From Neospora caninum Liverpool (lineage: Eukaryota > Apicomplexa > Conoidasida > Eucoccidiorida > Sarcocystidae), in contig NC_018394.1 in assembly GCF_000208865.1 (NCBI RefSeq), forward strand, positions 3,599,797 through 3,663,796: a DNA stretch of 64,000 nt, read 5' to 3'. Of the stretch, positions 24,009 to 35,201 are shown in pieces (position 1 is the stretch's first letter; each line of letters starts with the position of its first letter). The translations under genes and the position numbers were made by a program. Under the pieces are notes generated by a model. That model made no database searches, had not been told where the DNA came from, and saw nothing but the letters and a program-made list of their open reading frames with translations.

Positions 24009-26557
24009 ATGCCAGGTTCCTGTTTCACAGAAGACGTCGTTCTCCTTGACGGCGGTCTCGGCACTCATTTGCGGGCCTTGGGAGCGGAGTTCAATGGTGA
24101 TCCGCTGTGGGCAAGCAAAGCAGTTCTGGTGGTACGTTCCATACTGCAGCCGAGCGCTTTGTCTCGATCTCTGCGTATCAGCGAGCTTTTTAGGTTGCTA
24201 GACGCAGGACGTTGACGACTTTGAAGTCCCCGTCACGTGGTTTATGCGTGTACCAGCGAATGTATGCTTGTACGCAGGTAGATATACGGCTGCCTGTGGG
24301 TACAGCGAAATATCAATCCATATAGGCGTAGATGGACGACGAATATGCGTGTAGACATATTTTGCATCTGTACACTAGGAAAAAGTGTCTCCGTGATCAT
24401 TAAACACATACGTCCTGGCATACTACCCTTGAGCGATGTGAGACCAGGGGAGAGAATCGCGCCGCGGCAAGTCGCACGCTGTATGTACAGGGGCTTCACA
24501 TATTCGCTTGCATTGCATCATAGAGCGATCCGCGATTTACGTGCCTATTTAAAGGGCCACATGCCTCAGAGAGTCCGCATAAATATGACCTGCAAGAGAG
24601 TGGTGTGAATAAACGTTTTCGCCCTAGATGATGCATGCAGGACACGTGCTGCCTCGGCCGTCTGTGGCTCGCATCTTTTTTGCCTCGTTTCGACGGGACT
24701 GCTGTACAGTTTTGTGCCTTTCCGCGTCTTGTGGACCGCGTGGTTTCAAAACCTCGTAGCCTGAGCTTGTCGCATGTGTTCACTTGGATGCAGGCCCCGG
24801 ACCTCGTGCGACGTGCACATTATGACTTCTACCATGCGGGCGCCGACGTCGCCATAACGGCTACCTACCAGGTGAGAATATCAGATAAAAGGCGGGTGTC
24901 GGCGCGGATGGCGCTCTGTCACCAGGGGAAATCGGACCGTTTCCCGCCCGCTCTTGAACCTCGGTTGTAGTGGCAGGTAGCAAGCGCCTCGCAACACTGC
25001 TGCGGGGGCCCAACACGGTACGCCACATCACGCAGGAACGATCTAGCTGAGACCACTGGTACAATGGGAATAGCGTACAGAGTGCGGCACGTCGCGGGCC
25101 AGGACAACGCACACGTTTTCAGCTTTTTGTCGAACGGCTTGGGGGCTTCATCGCTTCATTTGTAGCGGGTGAGGCTGGGTCAAACGTTCGTTCCTTCTCT
25201 CTCGCCTCTTCGTGTTACACGACGCCCGAAGGAAAGCGTGGGTAGACCATGGGGCACCAGCCGTTGCGTCGACCGTGCAAGGGTCCGCTGTCGGAGATCG
25301 CGAGTTTGCCCCCACCAAACCGTCTTCTTTCTTGTTGCCGTATCTCCCACAAGGCGTCCCTCACGGGGTTTGCAAAGATCGGTCTCTCTCCCAGCAACGC
25401 ACACGAAGCTGTCGCTCTCGCGATCAACCTCGCCGCCGAGGCCCGACAGCTGGATGAAGACGGCGATGCGCCGGCGTGCAGTTCCGCAGGGGACGAGCGG
25501 GAGAACGAAGGTCCTGAGGCGCGAACTCCCGAGGCTCCAAGCACTGCGGGGAAGGGCGGATTCCAGGAAGTCCATGCTAGGGACGCCGACCGGCCGAGAC
25601 GACGGCGGAACGTGAGTGGAGCGGATACTTCCTACTTCATATCGGGTCCGGCTGCGGAGACCCGCAACTGTGGAGTTCGAGAAAAAAGGTTTGACTAGCT
25701 GCACGCCTGGTGGGAACGGGGCGGCTGCCGCGCAAGGATCCCGGCGGATAGAGGACTGCACGTCCTCGGGGCGGGGGGGGGGGGGTGCTGAAGCCTGTGA
25801 AACGTAGCGCGTGGCCCCCTCAGAATTCGAGAAGAGCCTACGGACGTCAGAGCCGAATCAGTGACTAGATACGCACCGAGTCTTTCGATGTGGAAAGCGC
25901 CTCCACGGTGTGTTTACACCCATTAACGTGGACTCACGAGCGTAGACACTTTTCCGCAAGAAGGCAGGCACGTGCATTCGATTTGGCAAACACAACTCCA
26001 CCCGCTTGGCTTGGTCCCTTCTCGCGCCCTTCGCCAGGTTCTCGGGCCTTCCTCTTCGCTCGGCGAAGAGTCGGCCGGCGGCGAATCGAGGGAGGACAGC
26101 GAGGCCGGAGCGCGGGCCCGAAGGATCGCACGGGGGTCTGGTACGAACTGTGTGTAGGGTTCTCGGCTGTTTTCCGTGCCGAAGCGCGAGATTTACGCCC
26201 CGCGTAGGAGAAAGCGTAGTTTAGGGCTCTCGATTCAGTTGCTCCTCGAATTCAGCCTCCGTTTCTCTCTCGGTGCGTCTCTGTCTTTCGCAGCGCAAGA
26301 TCTTTGTGAGCAATGGCTCCTATGGCTCAGCTCTGGGCGGGGGCGCTGAATATCGGGGCAACTACGGTGTCTCAGAGGAGGTGTTCCACGACTACCATCG
26401 CTGGAGGTCAGTGCGCACGCTTTGCGCAAATTCGGACTTCAACTGGCAACCTCCAGCCTTTCCTTTTCTCTTCTCTCATGCAACCCCTCCCCCCCACATC
26501 CTTGCATAGTTGTGTGTGTACTGACAGAGAATGTCCACATGCGGTTCGCTGTCCATG

Positions 26558-26595
<38 letters not shown>

Positions 26596-28883
26596 TCTAT
26601 CTGATGATGCCTTTGTTTTTTCCGTGATATTTTATGCCATGCCTGTATATGCGCAAAAACGTGGGGATATGCACACATACCAAAACAGGCAGTGCCGTTC
26701 TGCGTATCAGATGTGTACAGATTCATCTGCACATGTCTCCGGGCTGCCTTCCTTGCGACACTTTTAGGTTGCAAGCGGCGCTCGAACTGGAGCATCTCGT
26801 GGACGGCGTGGTATTTGAAACTCTGCCTGAGAGCGCAGAAGCAAAGGTGCGTCTCTGGCGTCCATAGGCAGTTCGTTTAGGGCGACGGCAAAACGTTCGG
26901 CAGACGCTCATCTGTTGCATGTGTGGAATCCTGTCCCGTTATACTATACATATATATATATATATATATCACGTGGCTTCTCTCTGGGAAGTGCGGTGTC
27001 ACGAGGGAGACTTTCGGACACGTCCCGCGTGGCCTTCCGTGTGGTCGAGGTACATATCCCGAGCCCCGCCACATGTGCGGGCATAGGGTGATGCGAAGCG
27101 GACCCTGAGGTTCATGTCTTTGACCACTGTTATAGGGATGTGAGCTCCAGGCAGCTCTGTCGACGCAGTCTCAAGCTGTCACGCCGCGTGGGTTCTCGAT
27201 GCGACTGTCCTGATGCGCCGCTGGAGGGAAGTTGGGGGGAACACAGGCTTGCTACAGCTGAATAGAAGTTTCTGGTCTTCGCAATGTTCTCAGGCGATTG
27301 TCTCCCTCCTGCGAGAGTTCCCGTCCCTCCGCGGCAAAACTTGGATTTCCTTCACCTGCAAGTAAGTCGATGCATATCACCTTCCGTCCGGCGCGCATCC
27401 GGGTCGAAGAAGTAATCCCCTCCTGTGCAACTTGAGGCCGTGTGCCGTGCGAGTGCCTGCTTGATTTCTCCAGCTCTCGCTGGGCTGATCCCTGGGCGGG
27501 TGCCGGCGCTCTCTCCCGTTGGTTTTGGAAGCTGTCCACCGTCCATTCAGACACCGCGCCGGCGTTCAGTCTCCATCGTCCTTCAAAGAGGTGCCCGCTT
27601 TTCAACCTTTCTCCCCTCTTCCCACTGGGTCTCCTTTTTTTCTCTGCAGGTCGCCAACGCAATTGGCTAACGGCGAGGATTTCCGATCCGCCGTGGCCGA
27701 TGTCCTAAAAGTAGGTTCAGAAAGCACTGGCGCGATTTTCTTCGTTGCGTCTCGTTCACTCAATTCGCTTCCGCAGTTGCATTTGCGTCACGTTGTTGGG
27801 ACCTTCGTTGGCCGTAGAGAGACACACACACGCTTATTTGGTCGCGACTCCGATGTCCTAAGAAATACATTCAGACTGTGCTCGTGTCGCTCTCGTGGAA
27901 TGTTCGTCGGTGGCGTCCAGCTGATCCGAAAGAGGAACGCTTGAACCAGCCTGCCCCGAGAGAGAGAGAGAGAGAGACAGCGAATGCACAGATCCGGTTG
28001 AGAAAGGGGATCTAAGAGGCGACACGAATTGACGGCAGTCCCTTCTGTTTCACCCTTTTACCCACAAGCAGTCCATCCGCTTTACACGATGCTGTAGATC
28101 TTAGCATTGCAGGCCTCCACATTTCTGATTTCCTGACACAGACTTGGAGCCCACACCGTTCGCGTGTGAAATCGAAATAGGCGCTGCGGTCGTGTCTGTG
28201 CTGAGGGCCTTCAGTCGCATTTGCCGAATCTCGCATTCCGTTGTATCCCCATCTACACTAGAGCGGGGACGTGCAAGATATTCACACTTTCCTCCGTGGT
28301 ACCACGAATGTTGACGGCTGTGCATGCGGCGCCTCCCCCTGTGCCTGTACTGCTGTCTCGGTCTCAGCTGGATGGGCGGGACTGTTATATCTCGGGCATT
28401 GGCGTGAACTGCTTGCCGGTCTCGACGACGGTGCCGCTGCTGTGTTCGCCGCCTCTCCGCGACTCCCTCGCCGTGTCTCTGGAAAAAAGCCGGGATCCGT
28501 GGAACCTCCACGTCGTGTGTTACCCTAACAACGAGGGTGCCCGGAACGCTGCGGCAACTTCAGCGAAACCCGAGTCGCCGGAAGTCTGCCAAGAGTTGGT
28601 CCACGGTGCTGCCCCACGCGAGTGCGACCTCGTGGATCGGACGACCGCCAGCGCGCCGACAAAAATGACTTACCTTGCTGAATCTGCCCCCGATGGCCAG
28701 TGCGGTCACGCGACGTTGCCGGCAAATCCCAGTTCACGAGATTTCAGCCTGAAGCACCCACTCGCATCTCAGGTGTCGGCGTGGCTGAAGGGCGGAGTTT
28801 CTGCTGTCGGCGGCTGCTGCGGTACCAGTCCGGAGGACGTGAAAGAGATCGGCGCCGTTCTCGAGAACCTGCGCGTTCGATAG
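24009..28883 (+). CDS. Homocysteine S-methyltransferase, 8 exons
   Basis: Exons: 24009-24131, 24794-24871, 25354-25611, 26294-26406, 26768-26846, 27294-27361, 27650-27710, 28368-28883. All phases close, giving 431 residues. The enzyme transfers a methyl group (from S-methylmethionine, betaine or a similar donor) to homocysteine to give methionine, using a zinc held by three Cys. Family marks in order: LLDGGLGTHLRALG (12-25), ITATYQ (62-67), GSYGSALGGGAEYRGNYG in exon 4, WISFTCK across the exon 6-7 join, IGVNC (Cys275), and GGCC (Cys410-411) near the C-terminus. The three zinc ligands are therefore present. Residues from about 95 to 153 form a charged insert absent from compact homologues. The start has a favourable context (gcaaaATG). 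The methyl donor cannot be read from sequence. Confidence 0.93.
25773..25785 (+). repeat. Poly-G tract
   Basis: A run of 13 G in the third intron of the homocysteine methyltransferase gene. Confidence 0.9.
26565..26592. repeat. (AT)n microsatellite
   Basis: A pure AT run in the fourth intron of the homocysteine methyltransferase gene. Confidence 0.96.
26933..26982 (+). repeat. (AT)n microsatellite with flanks shared with 49317-49350
   Basis: The (AT)n core at 26950-26969 is preceded by gtcccgttatactata and followed by tatcacgtggcttct. Nearly the same flanks surround a much shorter AT core at 49317-49350 in the P4-ATPase gene, so this is probably a dispersed element rather than an isolated microsatellite. 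Confidence 0.8.
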
Positions 28884-29990
28884 ACCGCTTGCTGGATGAG
28901 TTGCAGCATGCAGGGGCAACTGCAACGTACGCAGTCCAGCGCAAGTGTACCACGACAGCGTAGCTGTATGTAATTGTATGTACCTGTATATATACGACCG
29001 AATGTGGCATACACATGTGCATACAGGACCCTGTGTGGACGGTGCGAAGTGCCGCTGTTTTTTTCGTTTAGCTGTGCGCGAAGCACATGTCGCGTGATTG
29101 TGTGACGCAATGCCAGTCAGGGCTGTAGCATAATACAGTATACGTCTGAATTACATTCGTTTATACAGACAACAAATGCTGCCAGATTTCTTCCGGCGAA
29201 CGGGAAAGCCACGCCGCAGCGTATATATTTGCACGTGTGTGCAAATGAAGTCGTGTTTTTTTATAGGTTGTACATGTGTGCAAATAGGGTCGTTTTTTTA
29301 TAGTTTCCATAAAGGTGCAAATACCTGTGTTTCTTAAAAGCAACCATAGAAGTCGCTCCTGTCACGACGATGCGAACTATGTGTTATCCATGGGGGCGCG
29401 TGGAGCAGATGCGCACGGTGGCCTGGACGCAGACCCCCGCAACGAGTGAAGGAAAGGGTATCATCTTGAACATGGGGATCTGTCTATATGTAGGTAAGGC
29501 GGCAAGCTGCGAAACAATTCTCCTTGGTTCGCGCAGAGCGTTTCGCCGTATTTTTTGTCAGCTCGCAAGCTTCGAGCCCTCCAATTTTACTCTTCTACCG
29601 GGACAATAGGTACGCGGTCTCGTGCACGTGTGGTTCGACAGCATCAATGTAGGGGCGCGAGAAGGCCAAGTACCTGTTTGAGGGAATGCGTTGTAACATG
29701 CTTGTCCTCTGGGAATTTTTTCTAATGCCTGTGACGTGTGTTCATCACTCACCTTTCAAGAGACGCTCGATTTTGCATCGAAACCAATTAACGGTGTCTA
29801 GTCGGAATTGACGCTTCTGAATAACTTTGGTTGGAAAAGCTAATTCTTCCACTGCAATTCTGAGAGAGCTTCGAGAACAGCTCTTTGTAGACAGGCGAAA
29901 ACGCACTTGGCACTGCGGTAGAGTGAAGGCACAGCAGGCGTCAGAGCAGGAGCGCCCCCACCTTTCACCGACGCCGTGTTGCTCGAGCTC

Positions 29991-30073
29991 TGTAAGAAGT
30001 TTCTGTAGTCTGCAAGAAGTTTCTGTACAGGGCTGCAAGAAGTTTCTGTAGTCTGCAAGAAGTTTCTGTAGTC
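29991..30073 (+). repeat. 20-bp tandem repeat, four copies
   Basis: The unit is close to TGCAAGAAGTTTCTGTAGTC. Copies begin at 29991, 30011, 30034 and 30054. The second is 23 bp long because acagggc replaces its last four bases. It lies in the convergent intergenic region. Confidence 0.9.
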
Positions 30074-30704
30074 AAGCATCGAAACTGGCCCTTCGACGCC
30101 CGCTTTCGGGAAGGTAACGCCGCAGGAGTATCCCAAAGCGAGAAGCATTCTGAACTGACAAAAGCCAGGAGACTGGCTCCACGAGTAGAAGCGAAGAAAG
30201 CGTTTCTGTCTCCTATCGACGGAGCAGAAGTGCAATATATTTGTGTCTGTGTTTTGGAGCAGGGAACACACAGCTTGGTGTGCGTGTCTCCATAGCAGTG
30301 CCTCCCCGTGTCTACACGAAAGAGTTGCGGTGCCTCCCAAAGATCGTTATTTCTGGAGTCGCCCGTAGCTCACGGGCGTGCAGTATACCTCTCCGGTCCA
30401 GAGACGATCCGTGCTCCAGCGCTGAGTGATGTTGGCATGTATCGTGTTTCGCCGTTCCCCTTTTGGGGAACGCGCTCTCCCGCAGCTGTTTGCCACAAAC
30501 GAAAGCAACGAGCGAACCAAACGTAAAGATTTGCAGCGTTCCGCCTTCAGCCAAGACGCGAGACTCGCGTCGGAACAGTCCGCATTGACAGGAACTCATG
30601 CTAAGGAAAAAAGGCATTTTGAGGTGCACTCTTCCACGAGAAAAGGATCCTCCTCCCACGGGCGTCTCCCAGGCGCCCAAAAAGAGGGGTTTACCTGTTC
30701 GACG

Positions 30705-30719
30705 CCCCCCCCCCCCCCC
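30705..30719 (+). repeat. Poly-C tract
   Basis: A run of 15 C in intergenic DNA. Confidence 0.93.
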
Positions 30720-31216
30720 ATGCGCTCGGTTGTGTGTTTTTACTGGAGGTTGTCTCCACCTGCACTGGCCGCTCAAGTGGAACACGCTGCGGTCATCCCC
30801 AAGCAGATTGTATGCCTGTGCTCACCTATCCGCTTTGTGCCATGTGGCGACTGCCTGATCGGAAGGCGCCTGTGAGGTTACGTGGACAGTCCGAGGGTCC
30901 AACGGCCCCCGCATACCGTAGGCGGATCGCGCTCCACGGACGAAGACCGACGTCTTCTCAGGCGCTTTCCCGCAATACCCGCCACAGATAGCAAATTCCT
31001 TCTCAGGGACGTGCGCGGTCCTATCGACGCACCCCCGTATCCGTACGCATGGATGCGTATGTATATGTTTAGCGACACGTACGTGTCATCATAGGCGCAA
31101 AACCAGTGTGTGCTTTACACACAGACACCACGCCTCCGTACACGCTATAGCTCTGTTCCCAAGCGCGCGACCCCTGGGTAGAACAGACGCAGCGCCACGA
31201 GAAGCTGTTTCGGCCC

Positions 31217-33532
31217 TCACAGATTCTTAAACAGTTGATCGACGCAACTCCACACCTGCTCGACGGATTGCGCCGCATCGATCGCCTTGACTTTGTTTTG
31301 TTTTTCGAAATACTGAATAATGGGCAGAGTCTCCTCCTTGTACGTTCTGAATCTCTTCTTGATGGCTGCCGCGTTATCATCTGCACGGCCGCTGTGCTTT
31401 CCACGCTCCAACAAGCGCTCCTCCATAGTTTCCTCCGAACAGTCCAGAAACAAGCAGAAAGCGATCTCGACGCCACTGTTGTTGTCGGCAGCGCACGCGC
31501 CATTCTCTTGCGTGGCGGTTTGGCCTCCCTCGGCCGCCTGTTCTTCGGCCTTGAGCTGCTCCATCACCTGCTTGCACTGAAGAGCAAGTTCTGGGTCGGA
31601 GGCGCTGATCTGTTCCAACTTTTTCAGCAGATTCTCGCGCTTGGTGAAGGACATCCAGCCTTCGAGATTGTCCTGGTTGCGCGGAAACCCATCGATCAGG
31701 AAGATTCGCGACCAGCCGCGCGCCAGCATCTTCTTCAGAAGCAACGTGAGCGTGATCTCCACGGGGACAATGCGGCCTGCAAACTCCAGTTGCCACAGCC
31801 AACGAAACCTTTCTGCGCCCGAAGCGGGGCCGTTCCCTCGCTGTCCGACCTTGTCCCCGCACTTTTTAGAAAAACACCGACCGATCAACACAGGGTCACG
31901 CCTCCCTGCTTGAGTCTGCGCGCGGCAGATCGGATACACTCGAGAGATAGCCTTCTTCAGAAAGAAGGAACGGCGCTACGTCGCGACACGGGAAACGCTG
32001 ACTGCGTCCATGTGGGGTGGAGAACACGCCGCGAGATCAGGATCCGAAAGAGAGAATCCTCCACACGCTGCTGATGTCAACCTACGGCCCTGAAAACGCG
32101 ACCCCCTCCAGAGGGAGAGAAATACAGTGGAATGTAGGTACAGTTCCTGCCTTGAATGCATTTGAGCGTAGATGACAGACGCTTCGCGCAACCGGGAAGG
32201 CAGCGACAGAGCCTCTCGCCGCAGGCAGAGATCTGACTCTGGTGCATGGCCAGCCCCCTAAGCAGAGTGTATATTGCGTCCAAAAAGACTTTGCGGACAG
32301 AGCGTTTCTTGCATTTGTTTTAAACGTTCCACGTTTTTTCTACGGTTCGTCTCTCAGCCTGGAAATTCGTTGACACATTCGGATGTTTCTTATTCGTTTT
32401 TTCGCAGGGAACACCCCTTTCACTCAGGAGCCGTACCTTCGCGGATGCATTCCTGAATCAATTCGCCATCCTTGCTGTTGGGTCTTTGGCGCTCCTCGCG
32501 CAGGCAGTCGCCTATGCAGCAAGACACAACGAAGCACAGCAATGCCGAGATGACAACTTCAGTTTTCTCTTTTTCTAACCCGCAGCGACACAAGACCACC
32601 TGGTTCAATGCACGTGGCGGAGCTTTTCTTCTCTTCACAGTGCAAGTCAACTGAGGAAGGCCCTAGAGTTGTGAAACGTCTCTCTCTCTCGACGAGGCAC
32701 AGTCCCGAGTGGTCGTGTGGATAAGCGGACGGACCAGCAGAAATGTGGAACACCTCGTGGTGCTTCGTTAGCAGTTCGCATTGAGTCCCTTTCCCTGCTC
32801 CGGGGCCGCCCAATACAAAAACCTGCAAACCGGAAAGGCAGACAAGGAAACGACGACAACGTGTTCGACATTGAACAGACAGAGCACGGATCCGCCCGCT
32901 CGCACCGGGCTCCAACCCCGAACCTTCTCCGAAGGAAGAGTGGCAACGATTCAGGCGCGCCGTGGACACGCTGTGCTCTCTACAAACTGGATCAGGTAGG
33001 CGTTTCAGTCGGAAAAACACATCAGGATACTGTATGTTGCGAACTTCCGCTAAACAGGCGCAGTCGTCAATTCAAGATTCCCCGGAACTACAGGGACACG
33101 TAGTGAGCCTCCACCTAAAGTGATGACGCTTTGGATCGATTGTCTGTTTTCTCAATTTCTCGCTATTCGTTTCGTCTCCTTTGTAACCGGGAATTGGCCG
33201 GAGTCGCTCTCCCTCGGAGGCGTTGTCTCGTTAGAGCCCGAGATATGAATAGACTTGGATGGCTCACTGAAGAACCCTTCCCGAGATTCCTCTTCGTCGC
33301 ACGGGATAGAACAGATCGCATCCCCCAAGCGTGCGATTGCTCTCGATACCTCGCTTCGAAATGTGTCACGTTTGTAGTTTCGAGACTTTCCGTGGCAGAA
33401 TCTGGTGCAGGGCCCCACTCCGGGGCTGACCCCCAGCCCTTCCCCTCGGCTACGGCAGTTGAATAAACTCACGATCTTCGGCTTCTTCCCGCAGGGGGTA
33501 TCGGCGCTTGCGACAGTGTTTGCTGCCGCCAT
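31217..33532 (-). CDS. UMP-CMP kinase (nucleoside monophosphate kinase), 4 exons
   Basis: Exons in transcript order: 33532-33473, 32822-32735, 32511-32437, 31776-31217. Phases close, giving 260 residues. The enzyme moves a phosphate from ATP to UMP or CMP in pyrimidine nucleotide synthesis. The P-loop is VFVLGGPGAGKGTQC (21-35). HISAGD in exon 2-3 and IVPVEITL (77-84) line the NMP site; the usual DLLR is DCLR here. FLIDGFPRNQDNLEGW (100-115) is the family core. The LID arginines lie in LLERGKHSGRADDN (196-209). Known members have about 196-230 residues; the excess is an insert of about 58 residues (118-175) between the GFPRN helix and the LFLDC strand. VFVLGGPG and the NQDNLEGW form favour UMP-CMP kinase over adenylate kinase. 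The same frame is open for 277 codons upstream of the chosen ATG, so a longer form is possible. Confidence 0.93.
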
Positions 33533-35201
33533 CGTGCCCGCTTCTCCACAAAGCGTAGATCGGCGAGAGTGCGTTTGCAAGAGCGTGCAGAACCGGTGAC
33601 CCAACGGAGCAGACGAGGACGGCCCAGGCGTAAATCCCCGGTCAACGTGTGGCGTGGCCGGCCGGCGAGCTCTCCGTGTTTCCAGCGCGCGACCCTCGTG
33701 GGTTTCACGCGGCGAGAGTCCAGACGTGGACGATACGGCCGAGCACAGTACAGCTAGAACGGTGGGGACCGAGTTCGATTCAGAGGAACACGGACAGGGC
33801 CAGAAAAATCGGGTCTCCGGTGACTTGCTGCGTGACGAACGCGTATGTAAGAAACACGGGACTCTAGGTTGTGGCGGCAATGCCCGTTTTCGACAGTCGC
33901 ACCTTAGGCCGGCGAGAGAGGGTGGAATGCGAAGATTTGTCCTAGTTGCTCGAAAGGGACCCGATTCTGAAGGCTGCCGCGGCCTTACGGCAGGGGGAAA
34001 CGAAAACGGGATGAATCTCGGCGCCTCCGAACTTGGGAAGGAATATCGTGAAGCAGAGATGAACGGAAGTTTCGATAGAAATGATGAAAGGCTGTGCTTA
34101 GGTGTCTCTCGAAAGGCAGGACGGATCAGAGAAACCTGCGATCGTTTGTGGAACTGCAGAGCTGGGCAGAAGGCCGCGCTCCGGTGTACGTACAGCCCAT
34201 GCACGGTGTTGGGGACGAGGGATCCTAGAAACGACAAAACGTGCACAAGAGCAACGGGCAAACGCCAAGGTGCTTTGAAAACAGACGACACGCTTCGACA
34301 TGTGAGTGACGAGGAACTCCTTCCTGGGCCTTGGAAACTTCCCATGGGCAGTGGCAGGATCATGAAACGGCATCACCGGACTACAGGAGCTGATCGTTTT
34401 GTGGCGAACCAGATCCTGATTTATCGTGGAACGTTCGTCTGAATGTGTTCCGTCCCGTTTCGACCCCCAAAGGGCAAAACCATGACACTGGAGGAGACAT
34501 TCAAGTTCTAGGTCACGTCGGATGTGGGCGCCTGAGGAGGATTCTCTATCGAGACTTCGCCACTAGGGAATCTGCACCAGTCGCGTCCACGTCGTTTACG
34601 GAATGTGCATGAAATGCAGTGCAGCAACACAGTTCCAACAGTAATCCTTCAGGCCCCAGCCACAGAGGGAACAGCGGACAAGACCACGCGAACGGGGCTC
34701 GGCTGCATGCAAGCTGATAAGGGTTAGGGTGCTGGGGCTGGTCGCGAGTGCAGCCTGCGTGTAAAAAAGGTACGCCGACGGCTTAAAACCGGGGCACGAA
34801 GGGCGCTGAGAAAAAAGAGCCGGCGCATAGCCACGTAGGTACTTGAGAGCGTGTGCGCGGTGCGAAGAGTCGCAGACTGCTCGGACAGATGCACACTGCG
34901 CATTTGGAGACAGCACACGCGACGTGCATCTAAGCGGTCTTTCAGGCTTTCCAGAAAACAACACAGACCCAGACGCCCGTCCACTTTCTCTCAGGAGAGA
35001 CATCCTTGGGAAAAGGTGAACTTTTCAAAGACACTTCTTAGGCAAAACCAGCAAACCCGTCACGGGTCCGTTTGAGTCGTGTGGCGGAGCGAGCGTCAAG
35101 TTGTCACGAAGAGAGGGCGGCTGAGGCGAAAAAACGCGTCTCCAGCACTACTGAACGTCACTTTTTCAGGATACTCGACCCCGCATTTCTCTTTTCCGTC
35201 G
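33533..35201. other. Divergent promoter and leader region
   Basis: The 1.67 kb between the starts of UMP-CMP kinase (minus) and methionine aminopeptidase (plus). Both strands carry long open frames (minus to 34363, in frame with the kinase; plus 33654-34442). They overlap each other, lack domains and are probably due to GC-rich composition, except that the minus one could extend the kinase. Confidence 0.5.

Larger units (their letters stand above)
28884..31216. other. Convergent intergenic region and 3' UTRs
   Basis: The 2.3 kb between the stops of the homocysteine methyltransferase (plus) and UMP-CMP kinase (minus). It is AT-richer than the coding DNA, with short ORFs only. It contains a 20-bp tandem repeat (29991-30073) and a poly-C run (30705-30719). 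No RNA gene is seen. Confidence 0.6.

Noticed and set aside
24009..28883. Call of cobalamin-dependent methionine synthase (MetH)
   Set aside because: Only the homocysteine-binding barrel is present. No folate, cobalamin or activation domains follow the GGCC motif; the stop comes 20 codons later.
29991..30073. Repeats resembling a CRISPR-like array
   Set aside because: Units are direct 20-bp tandem copies with no unique spacers, in a eukaryotic intergenic region.
31217..33532. Call of adenylate kinase
   Set aside because: VFVLGGPGAGKGTQC, HISAGD and DGFPRNQDNLEGW are the UMP-CMP kinase forms, and there is no long zinc-type LID as in many adenylate kinases. Only an assay would settle substrate choice.
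33654..34442. Plus-strand ORF of 262 codons
   Set aside because: Starts without an ATG, has no domain, and overlaps the leader of the UMP-CMP kinase on the other strand. GC-rich composition explains the absence of stops.
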